This document shows positions 6,680-15,200 of a DNA stretch of 18,724 bases, one piece after another. Below the pieces are notes generated by a model. It saw only the letters and a list, made by a program, of their open reading frames with translations. It was not told where the DNA came from and searched no databases. Source of the DNA: Hyphomicrobiales bacterium (GTDB lineage Bacteria > Pseudomonadota > Alphaproteobacteria > Rhizobiales > Xanthobacteraceae); contig PLTE01000041.1 in NCBI GenBank assembly GCA_003164375.1, forward strand, positions 200 through 18,923, given 5' to 3'. The translations under genes and the position numbers were made by a program. Each line of letters begins with the position of its first letter. The first letter of the stretch is position 1.

Positions 6680-7591
6680 CTAAAGCGCGCGCGCCGCCAT
6701 GGTATCGCAGGCCGAGATCTGGCCGGAATTAAAGCCGTTCTGAAACCAGCGTTTGCGCTGCTCGGATGTGCCGTGGGTGAAGGCGTCGGGGACGACATAA
6801 CCCTGCATCTCTTTTTGCAGGCGGTCGTCGCCGATCGCGGACGCGGTCTGCAGCGCCTGATCGACATCGCCCTGATCAAGAAAATTGTGCTTTTGCTGCG
6901 CCCGGTTTGCCCAGACGCCGGCCAGACAGTCGGCCTGTAGCTCGACGCGCACCTGCAGTTGGTTCGCCTCGACCTTGCTGGCTGCGGCTTGTTGCGCCTG
7001 CGTCACCCGCGGCAGGATGCCGAGTTCGTTCTGAACGTGATGGCCGACCTCATGGGCGATCACATAGGCTTCGGAAAACTTGCAGGCCTGGCTGTCGGAG
7101 CAGCCGTCGAACTTCCTCTGCAGATCGTCGAAGAACGACGTGTCGAGATAAACGCGCTGATCGCGCGGACAATAAAACGGCCCCATGGCCGATTGAGCGA
7201 AGGCGCAGGGCGTCGGCTCCGAGCCGGAGAACAGCCGCAGTTTCGGCGGATGATAGGTTTTGCCGCTGGCGGCGAAAATCTCCGTCCAGCGGTCCTCGGT
7301 GTCGCCGAGCACCAAGGCGACAAACCTTCCCGTCGGGTCGTTCGGTGTGGCCGCCGTGACTTGAGGAACCTGACTGGTTTGCTGCGATGTTGTCCCGCCG
7401 CCAGTGAGGATTTGCGCGCCATTGAGCAGCACGCTCGGATCGATCCCGAAGTACCAGCTGATCAAGCCGATGATGATGACCGTGCCGATACCAAGGCTGC
7501 CGGTCCCGCCCGGCACGCCGCCGCCGCGCGACGTACTGGCTTCGCGATCGTCTTCGACATTGTCGCTGGGACGGAAATCATCGGTGCGCAT
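6680..7591 (-). CDS. ypfJ: Neutral zinc metallopeptidase (YpfJ family), 303 aa
   Basis: The protein has an acidic N-terminus, a Gly-rich linker, one membrane segment (IGTVIIIGLISWYFGI, residues 35-50) and a periplasmic catalytic domain. The zinc-binding helix is VIAHEVGHHVQ with HEVGH at residues 180-184, and the conserved VELQADCLAGVWA follows at 216-228. Cysteines at 129, 141, 164 and 170 could form disulfides. Length and order match the putative neutral zinc metallopeptidase family (DUF/Pfam Zn_peptidase_2-like, E. coli YpfJ); substrates are unknown. The ATG at 7591 has AAGGAG seven to twelve bases upstream. The gene diverges from ccrM across about 240 bases. Confidence 0.92.
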   Translation of the reverse strand: MRTDDFRPSDNVEDDREASTSRGGGVPGGTGSLGIGTVIIIGLISWYFGIDPSVLLNGAQILTGGGTTSQQTSQVPQVTAATPNDPTGRFVALVLGDTEDRWTEIFAASGKTYHPPKLRLFSGSEPTPCAFAQSAMGPFYCPRDQRVYLDTSFFDDLQRKFDGCSDSQACKFSEAYVIAHEVGHHVQNELGILPRVTQAQQAAASKVEANQLQVRVELQADCLAGVWANRAQQKHNFLDQGDVDQALQTASAIGDDRLQKEMQGYVVPDAFTHGTSEQRKRWFQNGFNSGQISACDTMAARAL

Positions 7592-7690
7592 GTTGCATTC
7601 TCCTTGAGCAAATCCGCAATGCGCGGACGCTTCGCATATCTGATTTTAGTGCCGCGCGCCGGACCAAGAACAGCAATCCGTAACGCTCGA

Positions 7691-7755
7691 TTAACCAAGT
7701 ATTTCCCGGCATTTATTGCCTAGTTCGCGGGGTTTTGATTAAGCGGATTTTTACC
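7691..7755 (+). promoter_or_regulatory. Candidate CtrA-like half-sites upstream of ccrM
   Basis: TTAACCA at 7691-7697 matches seven of eight positions of the CtrA half-site TTAACCAT, and a TTTC lies seven bases after its TTAA. A second TTAA at 7739-7742 is followed eight bases later by TTAC (7751-7754). Neither is a full TTAA-N7-TTAA box. In other Alphaproteobacteria ccrM is a CtrA target, which makes the position meaningful, but the match is partial. Confidence 0.35.
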
Positions 7756-7814
7756 TTGAGCGACCATGATCCGGCTCGTCGGTTGTAGGTCCCGCGTCGC
7801 CGATCGCGTCGCCT

Positions 7815-7888
7815 GAGTCAGAGTTCTGAGTCATGGTTGTGTCGCGTCGCGGGGCGTCCGCAAGGGCGCCCCGCGTGAGTTTTGAGTC
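7815..7888. promoter_or_regulatory. Three GANTC (CcrM target) sites around the ccrM start codon
   Basis: GAGTC occurs at 7815-7819, 7828-7832 (directly abutting the ATG at 7833) and 7884-7888. The first two lie in an 8-bp direct repeat, CTGAGTCA, spaced 13 bases apart. GANTC is the sequence methylated by the enzyme encoded here, so methylation state could feed back on transcription or translation initiation, as known for ccrM in Caulobacter. Confidence 0.6.
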
Positions 7889-8993
7889 CCAAGGCTCGCC
7901 ATCGGCGTTGCGAGCGCCGGCGCGCATCTTGATCGGCGATTGCGTTGCCGAAATGACGAAGCTGCCGGCGCAGTCGGTGGATCTCGTCTTCGCCGACCCG
8001 CCGTATAATCTGCAGCTTGCCGGCGACCTCAAGCGTCCCGACGATTCCCGCGTCGATGCCGTCGACGATGACTGGGACAAGTTTTCCAGCTTCGAAGCCT
8101 ATGACGATTTCACCCGCGCTTGGCTCATCGCTGCGCGCCGGGTGATGAAGCCCAGTGCCACGCTGTGGGTGATCGGCTCCTATCACAACATTTTCCGTGT
8201 CGGATCGCTACTGCAGGATCTCGATTTCTGGATTCTCAACGACATCGTCTGGCGCAAATCCAATCCGATGCCGAATTTCCGCGGCCGCCGCTTCACCAAT
8301 GCGCACGAGACCCTGATCTGGGCGGCCCGCGACGCCGCAAAACGTAATTATACTTTCAATTACGAGCTGCTCAAGGCGGGTAACGACGACGTCCAGATGC
8401 GCTCCGACTGGTTCATTCCGCTGTGCACCGGCGAGGAGCGGCTGAAAGGCCAAGACGGCAAGAAGCTGCATCCGACGCAAAAGCCCGAAGCCTTGCTCGC
8501 CCGCGTCATTCTCGCCGCCTCCCGCCCCGACGATCTCGTGCTCGATCCGTTCAGCGGCACCGGCACCACCGGCGCCGTGGCCCGCCGTCTGCGCCGCCGC
8601 TTCATCGGCATCGAGCGCGATCGCGGTTACGCCGCGGCCGCCGAGCGCCGCATCGGCGCGACCGAACCGATGGCGGAACCCGCGCTCGCCTCCTTTATGA
8701 CCGCGCGCGAGGCGCCGCGCGTGGCATTCTCGGTGCTCATCGAACGCGGCCTGGTATCGCCCGGCATAAAACTCGTCGACGCCAAGCGGCGGCATAAGGC
8801 GCTGGTTCGCGCCGACGGCGCACTATCGCTCGGCGAATCCGTGGGCTCCATCCACCGCATCGGCGCCTTGGCGCAAGGCCTCGAAGCCTGTAACGGCTGG
8901 ACGTTCTGGCACATCGAGACGCCGCAAGGCTTGACCGTGATCGATACGTTGCGGGCGCAAGTGCGCGCGGAAATGAGCGGAGCCGCCCAGTAA
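7833..8993 (+). CDS. ccrM: Cell-cycle-regulated DNA adenine methyltransferase CcrM (GANTC), 386 aa
   Basis: A beta-class N6-adenine methyltransferase: catalytic motif DPPY at residues 55-58 comes first and the AdoMet-binding DPFSGTGTTG at 238-247 comes later. Between them are GSYHNIFRVG, ILNDIVWRKSNPMPNFRGRRFTNAHETLIW and KLHPTQKP, which are characteristic of the HinfI/CcrM group. A C-terminal extension (about 285-386, with ERGLVSPGIKLVDAKRRHKALVRADG and NGWTFWHIE) is the RAMA-type domain that CcrM needs for DNA recognition. CcrM remethylates hemimethylated GANTC late in the alphaproteobacterial cell cycle. The ATG at 7833 has only a weak upstream GAG; about 25 residues precede the conserved core, so a later start cannot be excluded. 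It converges with the cinA-like gene nine bases away. Confidence 0.95.
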   Translation: MVVSRRGASARAPRVSFESQGSPSALRAPARILIGDCVAEMTKLPAQSVDLVFADPPYNLQLAGDLKRPDDSRVDAVDDDWDKFSSFEAYDDFTRAWLIAARRVMKPSATLWVIGSYHNIFRVGSLLQDLDFWILNDIVWRKSNPMPNFRGRRFTNAHETLIWAARDAAKRNYTFNYELLKAGNDDVQMRSDWFIPLCTGEERLKGQDGKKLHPTQKPEALLARVILAASRPDDLVLDPFSGTGTTGAVARRLRRRFIGIERDRGYAAAAERRIGATEPMAEPALASFMTAREAPRVAFSVLIERGLVSPGIKLVDAKRRHKALVRADGALSLGESVGSIHRIGALAQGLEACNGWTFWHIETPQGLTVIDTLRAQVRAEMSGAAQ

Positions 8994-9002
8994 AGCCGCG
9001 CG

Positions 9003-9488
9003 CTATGTGCCGGGCACGACTTCAATGAGAAGCTCGAGCGCACGTTTGGCGAAGGCGTTCATATTGGCCAGTCGCTCGGCGTTACCGGTGCGCAGCGTGA
9101 TCGCGCGTTCGGCGGGACCGGCAACCGCAATACAACTATGCCCCGCGGGATCGCCATAGCGGTTGCCACTTGGTCCCGTTGCGCCGGTTTCGCCAAGACC
9201 CCAGGTCGCGCCGAGCCGCTCACCCACACGGCGCGCAATCAGCCTCGCATAAGCCTCGGTCGCTGGCCTCAAGTCGCGCATCTCGGCATCGCCGACCGCG
9301 AGCAATGCCGCACGCGAGGATTTTGTGTAGACTACGGCACCGCCGAGAAAATAGGCCGACGCGCCAGGCACGGCCAGCAAGGCCGCGGCGATCAGCCCGC
9401 CGGTCGAAGATTCGGCAACCGCGATGGTCTCGCGGCGCGCGATCAAACGCTTTGCGATGGTCTCCGCCAATGGCAGCAGCGTTTTCAT
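9003..9488 (-). CDS. CinA C-terminal-domain protein (nicotinamide-nucleotide amidohydrolase family), 161 aa
   Basis: This is a stand-alone CinA C-terminal (PncC-type) domain. Marks are IAVAESSTGGLIAAALLAVPGAS near residues 17-39, where AESSTGG replaces the more usual AESCTGG, YFLGGAVVYT, and GLGETGATGPSGNRYGDPAGHS. The canonical region reads SGIAGPGG; here it is ETGATGPSG, so activity on NMN is likely but not certain. PncC enzymes deamidate nicotinamide mononucleotide in NAD recycling in the cytoplasm. Start ATG 9488 has GGAGGA about six bases upstream. mutY lies 33 bases upstream on the same strand, so the two may be co-transcribed. Confidence 0.85.
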   Translation of the reverse strand: MKTLLPLAETIAKRLIARRETIAVAESSTGGLIAAALLAVPGASAYFLGGAVVYTKSSRAALLAVGDAEMRDLRPATEAYARLIARRVGERLGATWGLGETGATGPSGNRYGDPAGHSCIAVAGPAERAITLRTGNAERLANMNAFAKRALELLIEVVPGT

Positions 9489-9521
9489 TGCTGATCCTCC
9501 AAGCATGTTTGTTGTCGGCGT

Positions 9522-10670
9522 TCAATCTCGCGGGAGCGCATGCGCCACAACCTTGCGCATAACACTCGGCAGCGCTTCGCCGGCAAGCTCCCCGCGCGCG
9601 ACCCAGCGGGTCCCTTTAGGCGCGGGCGTGCGCGCGGGAACGTCGGCCACATGAACGGATAGTTCGAGCGGGAAATGCGTGAAGACGTGCCGCACTAAGC
9701 CTGCGACGCGGCGCCATGCGATCTGCTTCGGCAATTTAGCTTTGCCAAATACCGGCGCGCCGTCCAGCGCGCGATTTTCATCAAAATCTTTCGACCATTC
9801 GCTCGTCGGCACTTCGGTCATGCCGCCGAGCAGTCCCTTTGTCGGCCGCGTCCGCACCAGCACGAAACCGTCCGCTCGCCGCGCAACAAACGCGGCACCT
9901 CGGCGCAAGACGCCTTCGCGTTTCGGCGTTCGATACGGATAGGCCTCCGCCTCGCCACGCAGACGCGCGGTGCAGCTTTGGTTCCAGGGGCACAACGCAC
10001 AGGCGGGATTCTTGGGCGTGCAGATGGCGGCGCCAAGATCCATCATGGCTTGGGCAAAATCGCCGGCCCGGTTCTGTGGCGTTAGCGCCTGGGCGAGACG
10101 TGAGATTTCCGGCTTGGCGGCCGGCAGCGGCGTCGTGACGGCATAAAGCCGTGCGATCACGCGTTCGATATTGCCGTCGACCGGCGTCGCCGGCGCGTCG
10201 AAGGCAATTGCAGCGACAGCGGCCGCCGTGTAGGCGCCGATGCCGGGCAGATCGCGCAGCTCGGGCTCGCTCTGCGGAATTTTTCCGCCATGGCGTTCGA
10301 CCACGGCGCGGGCACAGGCATGCAGATTGCGGGCGCGAGCGTAATAACCGAGCCCGGCCCAGGCCTTGAGCACGTCATCGAGCGGCGCCGCGGCGAGCAT
10401 GGCCAGATCCGGCCAGCGCGCCAAAAACCGCGCGTAATAGGGCCCGACGGTCTTGACCGTGGTCTGCTGTAACATGATTTCCGACAGCCACACATGATAC
10501 GGGTCGGCGCGCCTGCCCGGCGGTGCACGCCACGGCAGCACGCGGCGGTGGCGGTCGTACCAAGCGAGCAGGTCAGTGGGTTGCGGTGACGAAATCGCCG
10601 CCCGGCGCTTGCCGCGCTGTCGCCCGGCCGTTTTCGCTGCTAGCGTCACTGCTACCGCCAAAATTGCCAC
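9522..10670 (-). CDS. mutY: A/G-specific adenine glycosylase MutY, about 382 aa
   Basis: The base-excision enzyme that removes adenine opposite 8-oxoguanine. The helix-hairpin-helix DNA-glycosylase core shows the catalytic Glu64 in WLSEIMLQQTTV, the LPGIG hairpin at 141-145 and catalytic Asp165 in PVDGNIERVIARL. The 4Fe-4S cluster ligands are Cys217, 224, 227 and 233 (C-x6-C-x2-C-x5-C). A Nudix-like C-terminal domain (about 250-382) carries GAAFVARRADGFVLVRTRP, LLGGMTEVPTSEW and RHVFTHFPLEL, which senses 8-oxoG. The longest start is a GTG at 10670; the first 25-30 residues are basic and not conserved, so the real start may lie further in. It diverges from the DUF721 gene over about 32 bases. 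Confidence 0.95.
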   Translation of the reverse strand: MAILAVAVTLAAKTAGRQRGKRRAAISSPQPTDLLAWYDRHRRVLPWRAPPGRRADPYHVWLSEIMLQQTTVKTVGPYYARFLARWPDLAMLAAAPLDDVLKAWAGLGYYARARNLHACARAVVERHGGKIPQSEPELRDLPGIGAYTAAAVAAIAFDAPATPVDGNIERVIARLYAVTTPLPAAKPEISRLAQALTPQNRAGDFAQAMMDLGAAICTPKNPACALCPWNQSCTARLRGEAEAYPYRTPKREGVLRRGAAFVARRADGFVLVRTRPTKGLLGGMTEVPTSEWSKDFDENRALDGAPVFGKAKLPKQIAWRRVAGLVRHVFTHFPLELSVHVADVPARTPAPKGTRWVARGELAGEALPSVMRKVVAHALPRD

Positions 10671-10702
10671 CTTGTTGGGCAGGGATGACAGAGCCGCGTA
10701 TC

Positions 10703-11179
10703 ATGAACAAGCCCGCTCGCCCGTTCGCCAAGCCGCTGCGCGACCTCATCGGCAAAGTCGTCGGCGAGACTTTTAATAAGCAGGGTTTTGCCTCCGCGGA
10801 ACTGGTGACGCGCTGGCCCGAAATTGTCGGCGCCGAAGTCGCCGCCCACAGCGAGCCGATCAAGATCCAATGGACGCGGCCGATCGAAGGCGACGCCCGC
10901 GAACCCGGCACGCTGGTGCTGCGGGTCGAGGGGCCGGCTGCGATAGAGGTGCAGCATCTCTCAAGCGTGATCTGCGAACGCGTCAACCAGTTCCTCGGCT
11001 GGCGTGCCGTAGCGCGGCTGGCATTGCGCCAAGCGCCGCTGCGCCACGCCGAGCGCAAGCCGGCGCGCGTCCTTGACCCTGCCGCGGCGGCGCGCGTCGC
11101 CGCAACGCTGTCAGACATCGGCGACGACGAGCTCAAGCAGGCGCTGGGGCGGCTCGGGGCGGCCATCAAGCGACCGTGA
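10703..11179 (+). CDS. DUF721 / DciA-like protein (putative replicative helicase loader), 158 aa
   Basis: The N-terminal half (residues about 1-95) has the DUF721 layout: PLRDLIGKVVGETFNKQGF, ASAELVTRWPEIVGAEVAAHSEPIKI and TLVLRVEGPAAIEVQHLSSVICERVNQFLG. DUF721 proteins include DciA, which helps load DnaB on bacteria without DnaC, and an alphaproteobacterial DciA has been described. The C-terminal part is basic and low in conserved motifs (RHAERKPARVLDPAAAARVAATL), fitting a flexible tail. I chose the ATG at 10703; an in-frame ATG at 10685 would add six residues. Divergent from mutY and followed by the dsbA-like and smc genes, the usual Rhizobiales order. Confidence 0.85.
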   Translation: MNKPARPFAKPLRDLIGKVVGETFNKQGFASAELVTRWPEIVGAEVAAHSEPIKIQWTRPIEGDAREPGTLVLRVEGPAAIEVQHLSSVICERVNQFLGWRAVARLALRQAPLRHAERKPARVLDPAAAARVAATLSDIGDDELKQALGRLGAAIKRP

Positions 11180-11192
11180 CCGCGGCGGCGGT

Positions 11193-11300
11193 ATGACTTC
11201 GCTGCATGGGACTTGGCGCAATGGGACTTGGCGCAATGGGACTTGGCGCGATGGCGTGCTAATGCCACATTCCTGCGCCACGAATTCCCTTGTTGAATAG
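11193..11300 (+). CDS. Possible 35-codon leader ORF containing a WRNGT repeat (doubtful)
   Basis: An ATG at 11193 opens a short frame ending at the TAG at 11298-11300. It is made mostly of the tandem repeat, giving THGTWRNGTWRNGTWRDG-like pentapeptides. Its stop codon overlaps the AGGAG that serves the dsbA-like gene, so translation of the two could be coupled. The upstream GGCGGCGG is a weak ribosome binding site and the repeat alone could produce the frame by chance; no family is recognised. Confidence 0.2.
   Translation: MTSLHGTWRNGTWRNGTWRDGVLMPHSCATNSLVE
11206..11250 (+). repeat. Three tandem copies of a 15-bp unit
   Basis: ATGGGACTTGGCGCA occurs at 11206-11220 and 11221-11235, and a third copy with a final G at 11236-11250, followed by ATGG. 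The unit length is a multiple of three. It fills the middle of the 130-base gap between the DUF721 and dsbA-like genes. Confidence 0.95.
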
Positions 11301-11309
11301 GAGCTGCCC

Positions 11310-11978
11310 TTGTCGCTTACACGTCGCCGATTGCTCTCGGCCACTGCATTGTTCGGCCTCGCCGGGGGCGGATTTACGGCCGGTCTCCTGCCCTACCTGA
11401 CCAGCCCGGCCCATGCCGACGACACGCCGCCGTCGCCCGCCGATCTGGCGGATGCAGGCCCCGACGGCGACGTAATGATCGGCTCAGAGAAGGCGCCGGT
11501 CACGGTCATCGAATATGCCTCGATGACTTGTCCGCATTGCGCGCATTTCTCGGCGACAACGTTCCCAGAATTGCAAAAGCGCTACATCGATACCGGCAAG
11601 GTACGCTACACGCTGCGCGCTTTCCCGCTCGACGCGCTGGCGGCCGCCGGTTTCATGCTGGCGCGCTGCGCCGGCAACGAAAAATATATGCCGGTGGTCG
11701 AGACCCTGTTCGCTAAACAGGCCGATTGGGTGGTCAAGGAGCCGATCCCGCCGCTCAAGGAAATCACCAAGCAATTCGGCCTGACCGAAGACGCGTTCAA
11801 CCAGTGCCTGTCGAATCAGAAGCTGCTCGACGCCATCCAGGCGGTGCGCGATCACGCCGTCCAGAAGCTCGGGGTCAACTCGACACCGACCTTTTTCATC
11901 AACGGCAAGAAATTGATCGGGGACCTCTCGATCGACCAGATGGCCAAGGAAATAGACCCCTATCTCAAGGAAGGATAA
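11310..11978 (+). CDS. DsbA-family thiol:disulfide oxidoreductase with Tat-like signal, 222 aa
   Basis: A thioredoxin-fold protein with the active site CPHC at residues 74-77 (EYASMTCPHCAHF) and the cis-proline loop STPTFFING with Thr192-Pro193. The helical insertion between them (about 105-180) is typical of DsbA. The N-terminus has TRRRLLSATALFGLAGG, an arginine pair followed by a hydrophobic stretch and AHA-D, which resembles a Tat signal with cleavage after residue 36. It should form disulfides in the periplasm. Translation starts at TTG 11310, supported by AGGAG seven bases upstream; no ATG fits better. It precedes smc by 262 bases on the same strand, an order common in Rhizobiales. Confidence 0.9.
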   Translation: MSLTRRRLLSATALFGLAGGGFTAGLLPYLTSPAHADDTPPSPADLADAGPDGDVMIGSEKAPVTVIEYASMTCPHCAHFSATTFPELQKRYIDTGKVRYTLRAFPLDALAAAGFMLARCAGNEKYMPVVETLFAKQADWVVKEPIPPLKEITKQFGLTEDAFNQCLSNQKLLDAIQAVRDHAVQKLGVNSTPTFFINGKKLIGDLSIDQMAKEIDPYLKEG

Positions 11979-12082
11979 GGGTTTTTCGCCCCGATCCGGT
12001 CGGTTTCGACGGCCGCTCGCTGAGCCCCCGGCAGACGCCCCGACAACGAAAGTCTGGATAAATCGGCAGCGCTGTTGCGCTC

Positions 12083-12126
12083 GGAGGGGTGACGATTCAT
12101 TCTCCGCGCCGTTGCGGCACCCCTCC
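12083..12126 (+). other. Inverted repeat in the dsbA-smc gap
   Basis: GGAGGGGTG (12083-12091) and CACCCCTCC (12118-12126) are a perfect 9-bp inverted repeat with a 26-base loop. It lies in the 262-base gap before smc. There is no T tract after it, so it may be a structured leader or a weak terminator; no other feature was seen in this gap. Confidence 0.4.
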
Positions 12127-12240
12127 CCGCGCCAAGGACTTTTGCTTGCGGCATGAAGCCTTGGCGTGAACCCGCAGCGATTCCCTTGGCTACCGCCGCA
12201 AGGGGATCTGGACATAACAAGTGATGGACGTACCAAGCGA

Positions 12241-15200
12241 ATGAAGCTCACGCGGCTGCGCCTGATCGGTTTTAAGTCCTTCGTCGAACCAACCGATTTT
12301 GAGATCGAACCGGGATTGACCGGTGTCGTCGGTCCGAACGGCTGCGGCAAATCCAATCTGGTCGAGGCGGTGCGCTGGGTGATGGGCGAAGCCTCCTACA
12401 AGGCGATGCGCGCCTCGGAGATGGACGACGTCATCTTTTCAGGCAACACCGGCCGCCCGGCGCGCAACCATGCCGAAGTCGCGGTTTCGATCGACAACTC
12501 AGACCGCACGGCGCCGGCCGCCTTCAACGAGTTCGAGGCGCTGGAAGTCTCCCGCCGCATCATGCGCGAGCAGGGCTCGACCTTCCGCGTCAACGGCCGC
12601 GAGGCGCGCGCCCGCGACGTCGCCATGTTGTTCGCCGACGCCTCGACCGGGTCGCGGTCTCCGGCGCTGGTGCACCAGGGCCGCATTGGCGAAATCATCC
12701 AGGCGCGGCCCGATCAGCGCCGGCGCGTGCTCGAAGAGGCCGCCGGCATTTCTGGACTGCATGCGCGTCGCCACGAGGCCGAGCTGCGGCTGAAGGCCGC
12801 CGAGCAAAATCTGGCGCGCGCCGAAGACGTCATTGGGCAACTCGCCGGCCAGATCGCGGCGCTTAAGACCCAGGCCCGGCAGGCAGTGCGCTACCGCAAT
12901 ATTTCCACCCAGGTGCGCCGCACCGAGGCGCTGTTGCTCCACCTGCGCTGGATCGATGCCACGACCGAGGTCGGGGTCACCCAGCACAGCAAGGATGAAG
13001 CCGTTCGCGTCGTCGCGGCGCGTACGGGCGAACAGGCGCAAGTATCGACCCGCCAGGCGGACATCGCCGCTGTGCTACCGGGTCTGCGCGAGGCCGAGGC
13101 CAAGGCCGCAGCGGCGCTACAGCGTCTGTTGATCGCGCGCGAAACGCTGGAACGCGAGGAGGCGCGCGCCAAGGAACGCATCGGCGAACTCGACCGCCGC
13201 ATCGAGCAATTTTCAGCCGACTTAGGCCGCGAGCGGGCGCTCGCGGCCGACGCCGAAGCGGCGCTCGGTCGCCTCGACGCCGAGGAGACCGCGCTCAAAG
13301 CGGCGGCGCAGGAAGGCGACGCGCGGCTCGCCGGCGTCAACCAACGGGTCGCTGCGGCAGATGCTGCGCTCTCCGTGTCGGAAAAGTCATTCGCCGATCT
13401 CACCGGCGCGCTCGCCGATCTGACCGCGCGCCGCAATCAGCTTCAGGCGGCGCTTCGCGAGCATGAGCAGCGCGCGGCGCGGCTCGAAGCCGAGTTGATC
13501 AATATCGATGCCGGCCTTGCCGCGACCGACAGCGGCGCGCCCGATCTGCCGGCGCTCGAAGCGGTGCTTGCCGGAGCGCAGACCGCGCTCGCCGAAGCGG
13601 AAAACGCAGCGCAGAGCGCGGAAGCCGCGCATCGTCGCGCCAGGGCGGAGATCGACGCGGCGCGTGCCCCGCTCGCGACCGCCGAGCGCGGCGTGCAACG
13701 GCTGGAAACCGAAGCCAAGACCATCAGCAAGCTCTTGGCAGTCGAGAGCAAAAACCTGTGGCCGCCGGTGATGGATGCGCTCACGGTGACGGAGGGCTAC
13801 GAGAAGGCGCTTGGCGCCGCATTGGGCGACGATCTCGACGCGCCGGTGGGCGACTCCGCGCCAATGCGCTGGGCCGGCGCGACGGCCGATCCGTCTGATC
13901 CCGCGCTGCCCGAGGGCGTCACGGCGCTGGCGGAATATGTCAAAGCGCCGCCGGAACTGGCACGCCGCCTCGCCCAGATCGGCGTCGTCGAGCGCGCCGA
14001 GGGTGCCCGCCTTGCCGCCATCCCCGGCCTGCTCAAGCCGGGCCAGCGCTTGGTGTCGGCCGAGGGCGATTACTGGCGCTGGGACGGCTTTACGGTGGCG
14101 GCCCACGCGCCGACCGGCGCGGCACGCAGGCTTGCCGAACGCGGCCGCCTACAAGCGATCGAGGGCGAACTCGTCGCCGCACGCGCCGACGTCGAGGCAA
14201 AACGCCTTGCCGTCGAGGCTGCGGAAGCCGCGGTCGCCGCCGCCGCCACCGCGGAGTCCGAGGCGCGCGCGTACTGGCGCGATGCGCAGCACTCGACCGA
14301 TGCCGCGCGCGAAGACCATGCCGCCGCCGAACGCGAGATCAGCCGCAACGCGGCACGCATGTCGGCGCTCCGGGAAGCACGGCAGCGCATCGTCGCCGGC
14401 CGCGACGAAACCCAACTCGCCCGCGCCGAAGCGGAACAGGCGTTGGCCGCGCTGCCGGTCGCCGCCGCGATCGAGGAAAAACTCGCCGCGATCAACGAAG
14501 CCATCGTGCAGGAGCGCGGCGCCTGCGCCGAAGTGCGGGTCGAAGCGCAGACGCTCACGCGCGAGGCCGAGCTTGCCAACCACCGCTTGGCCGCGATCGC
14601 CGCCGAACGGCAGGCCTGGAACGAGCGCAAGGACAGCGCCACGGCGCAGATCGAAACGCTCGAACGGCGCAGCCAGGAAGCAACCGCCGAGCGCACTGAA
14701 CTGATCCACGCGCCAGAAAAATTCGCAGCCGAGCGGCAGTCGCTGATCGGCGCGATCGAAACGGCAACCGCCGAACGCCGCGCCGCGGCCGATCGGCTGG
14801 CGGAGTCAGAATCCGCCCTCGCCGAAGCCGATAAGGCCGCGCGCATCGCGCTTGAAGCGGTCGGCGAAGCCCGCGCCGAAGCCGCGCGCGCCGACGAACG
14901 CCACGACGCCGCCAAGCGCAGGCTTGCCGACGTCGAGCACGAGATCCGCGAAATATTGAGCGTCGAACCGGCGGCGGCAGCCGAGATCGCCGAGTTCAAG
15001 CCGGACACGCCGGTGCCATCGATCGCCGAGGTCGAGGCTAAGATCGAGCGCATCAAGCAGGAGCGAGAACGGCTGGGCTCGGTAAATTTGCTTGCCGAGC
15101 AGGAGCTGCAAGAGGTCGAAGCCCAGCACACCAAGCTCACCACCGAGCGCGACGATCTTATCGAGGCGATCAGGCGGCTGCGCCAAGGCATCCACAGCCT

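Noticed and set aside
6036..6683. Plus-strand frame opposite moaB
   Set aside because: moaB on the other strand has complete family motifs; this frame has none.
12094..12183. Two GATTC (GANTC) sites upstream of smc as CcrM control sites
   Set aside because: About one site per 256 bases is expected, so two in the 262-base gap is not notable.
12166..12240. 25-codon upstream extension of smc
   Set aside because: The SMC fold begins exactly at the ATG at 12241; the extension has no similarity and is probably untranslated.
11484..12356. 290-codon minus-strand frame across dsbA-like and the smc start
   Set aside because: It overlaps two strong genes and has no recognisable domain or ribosome binding site.
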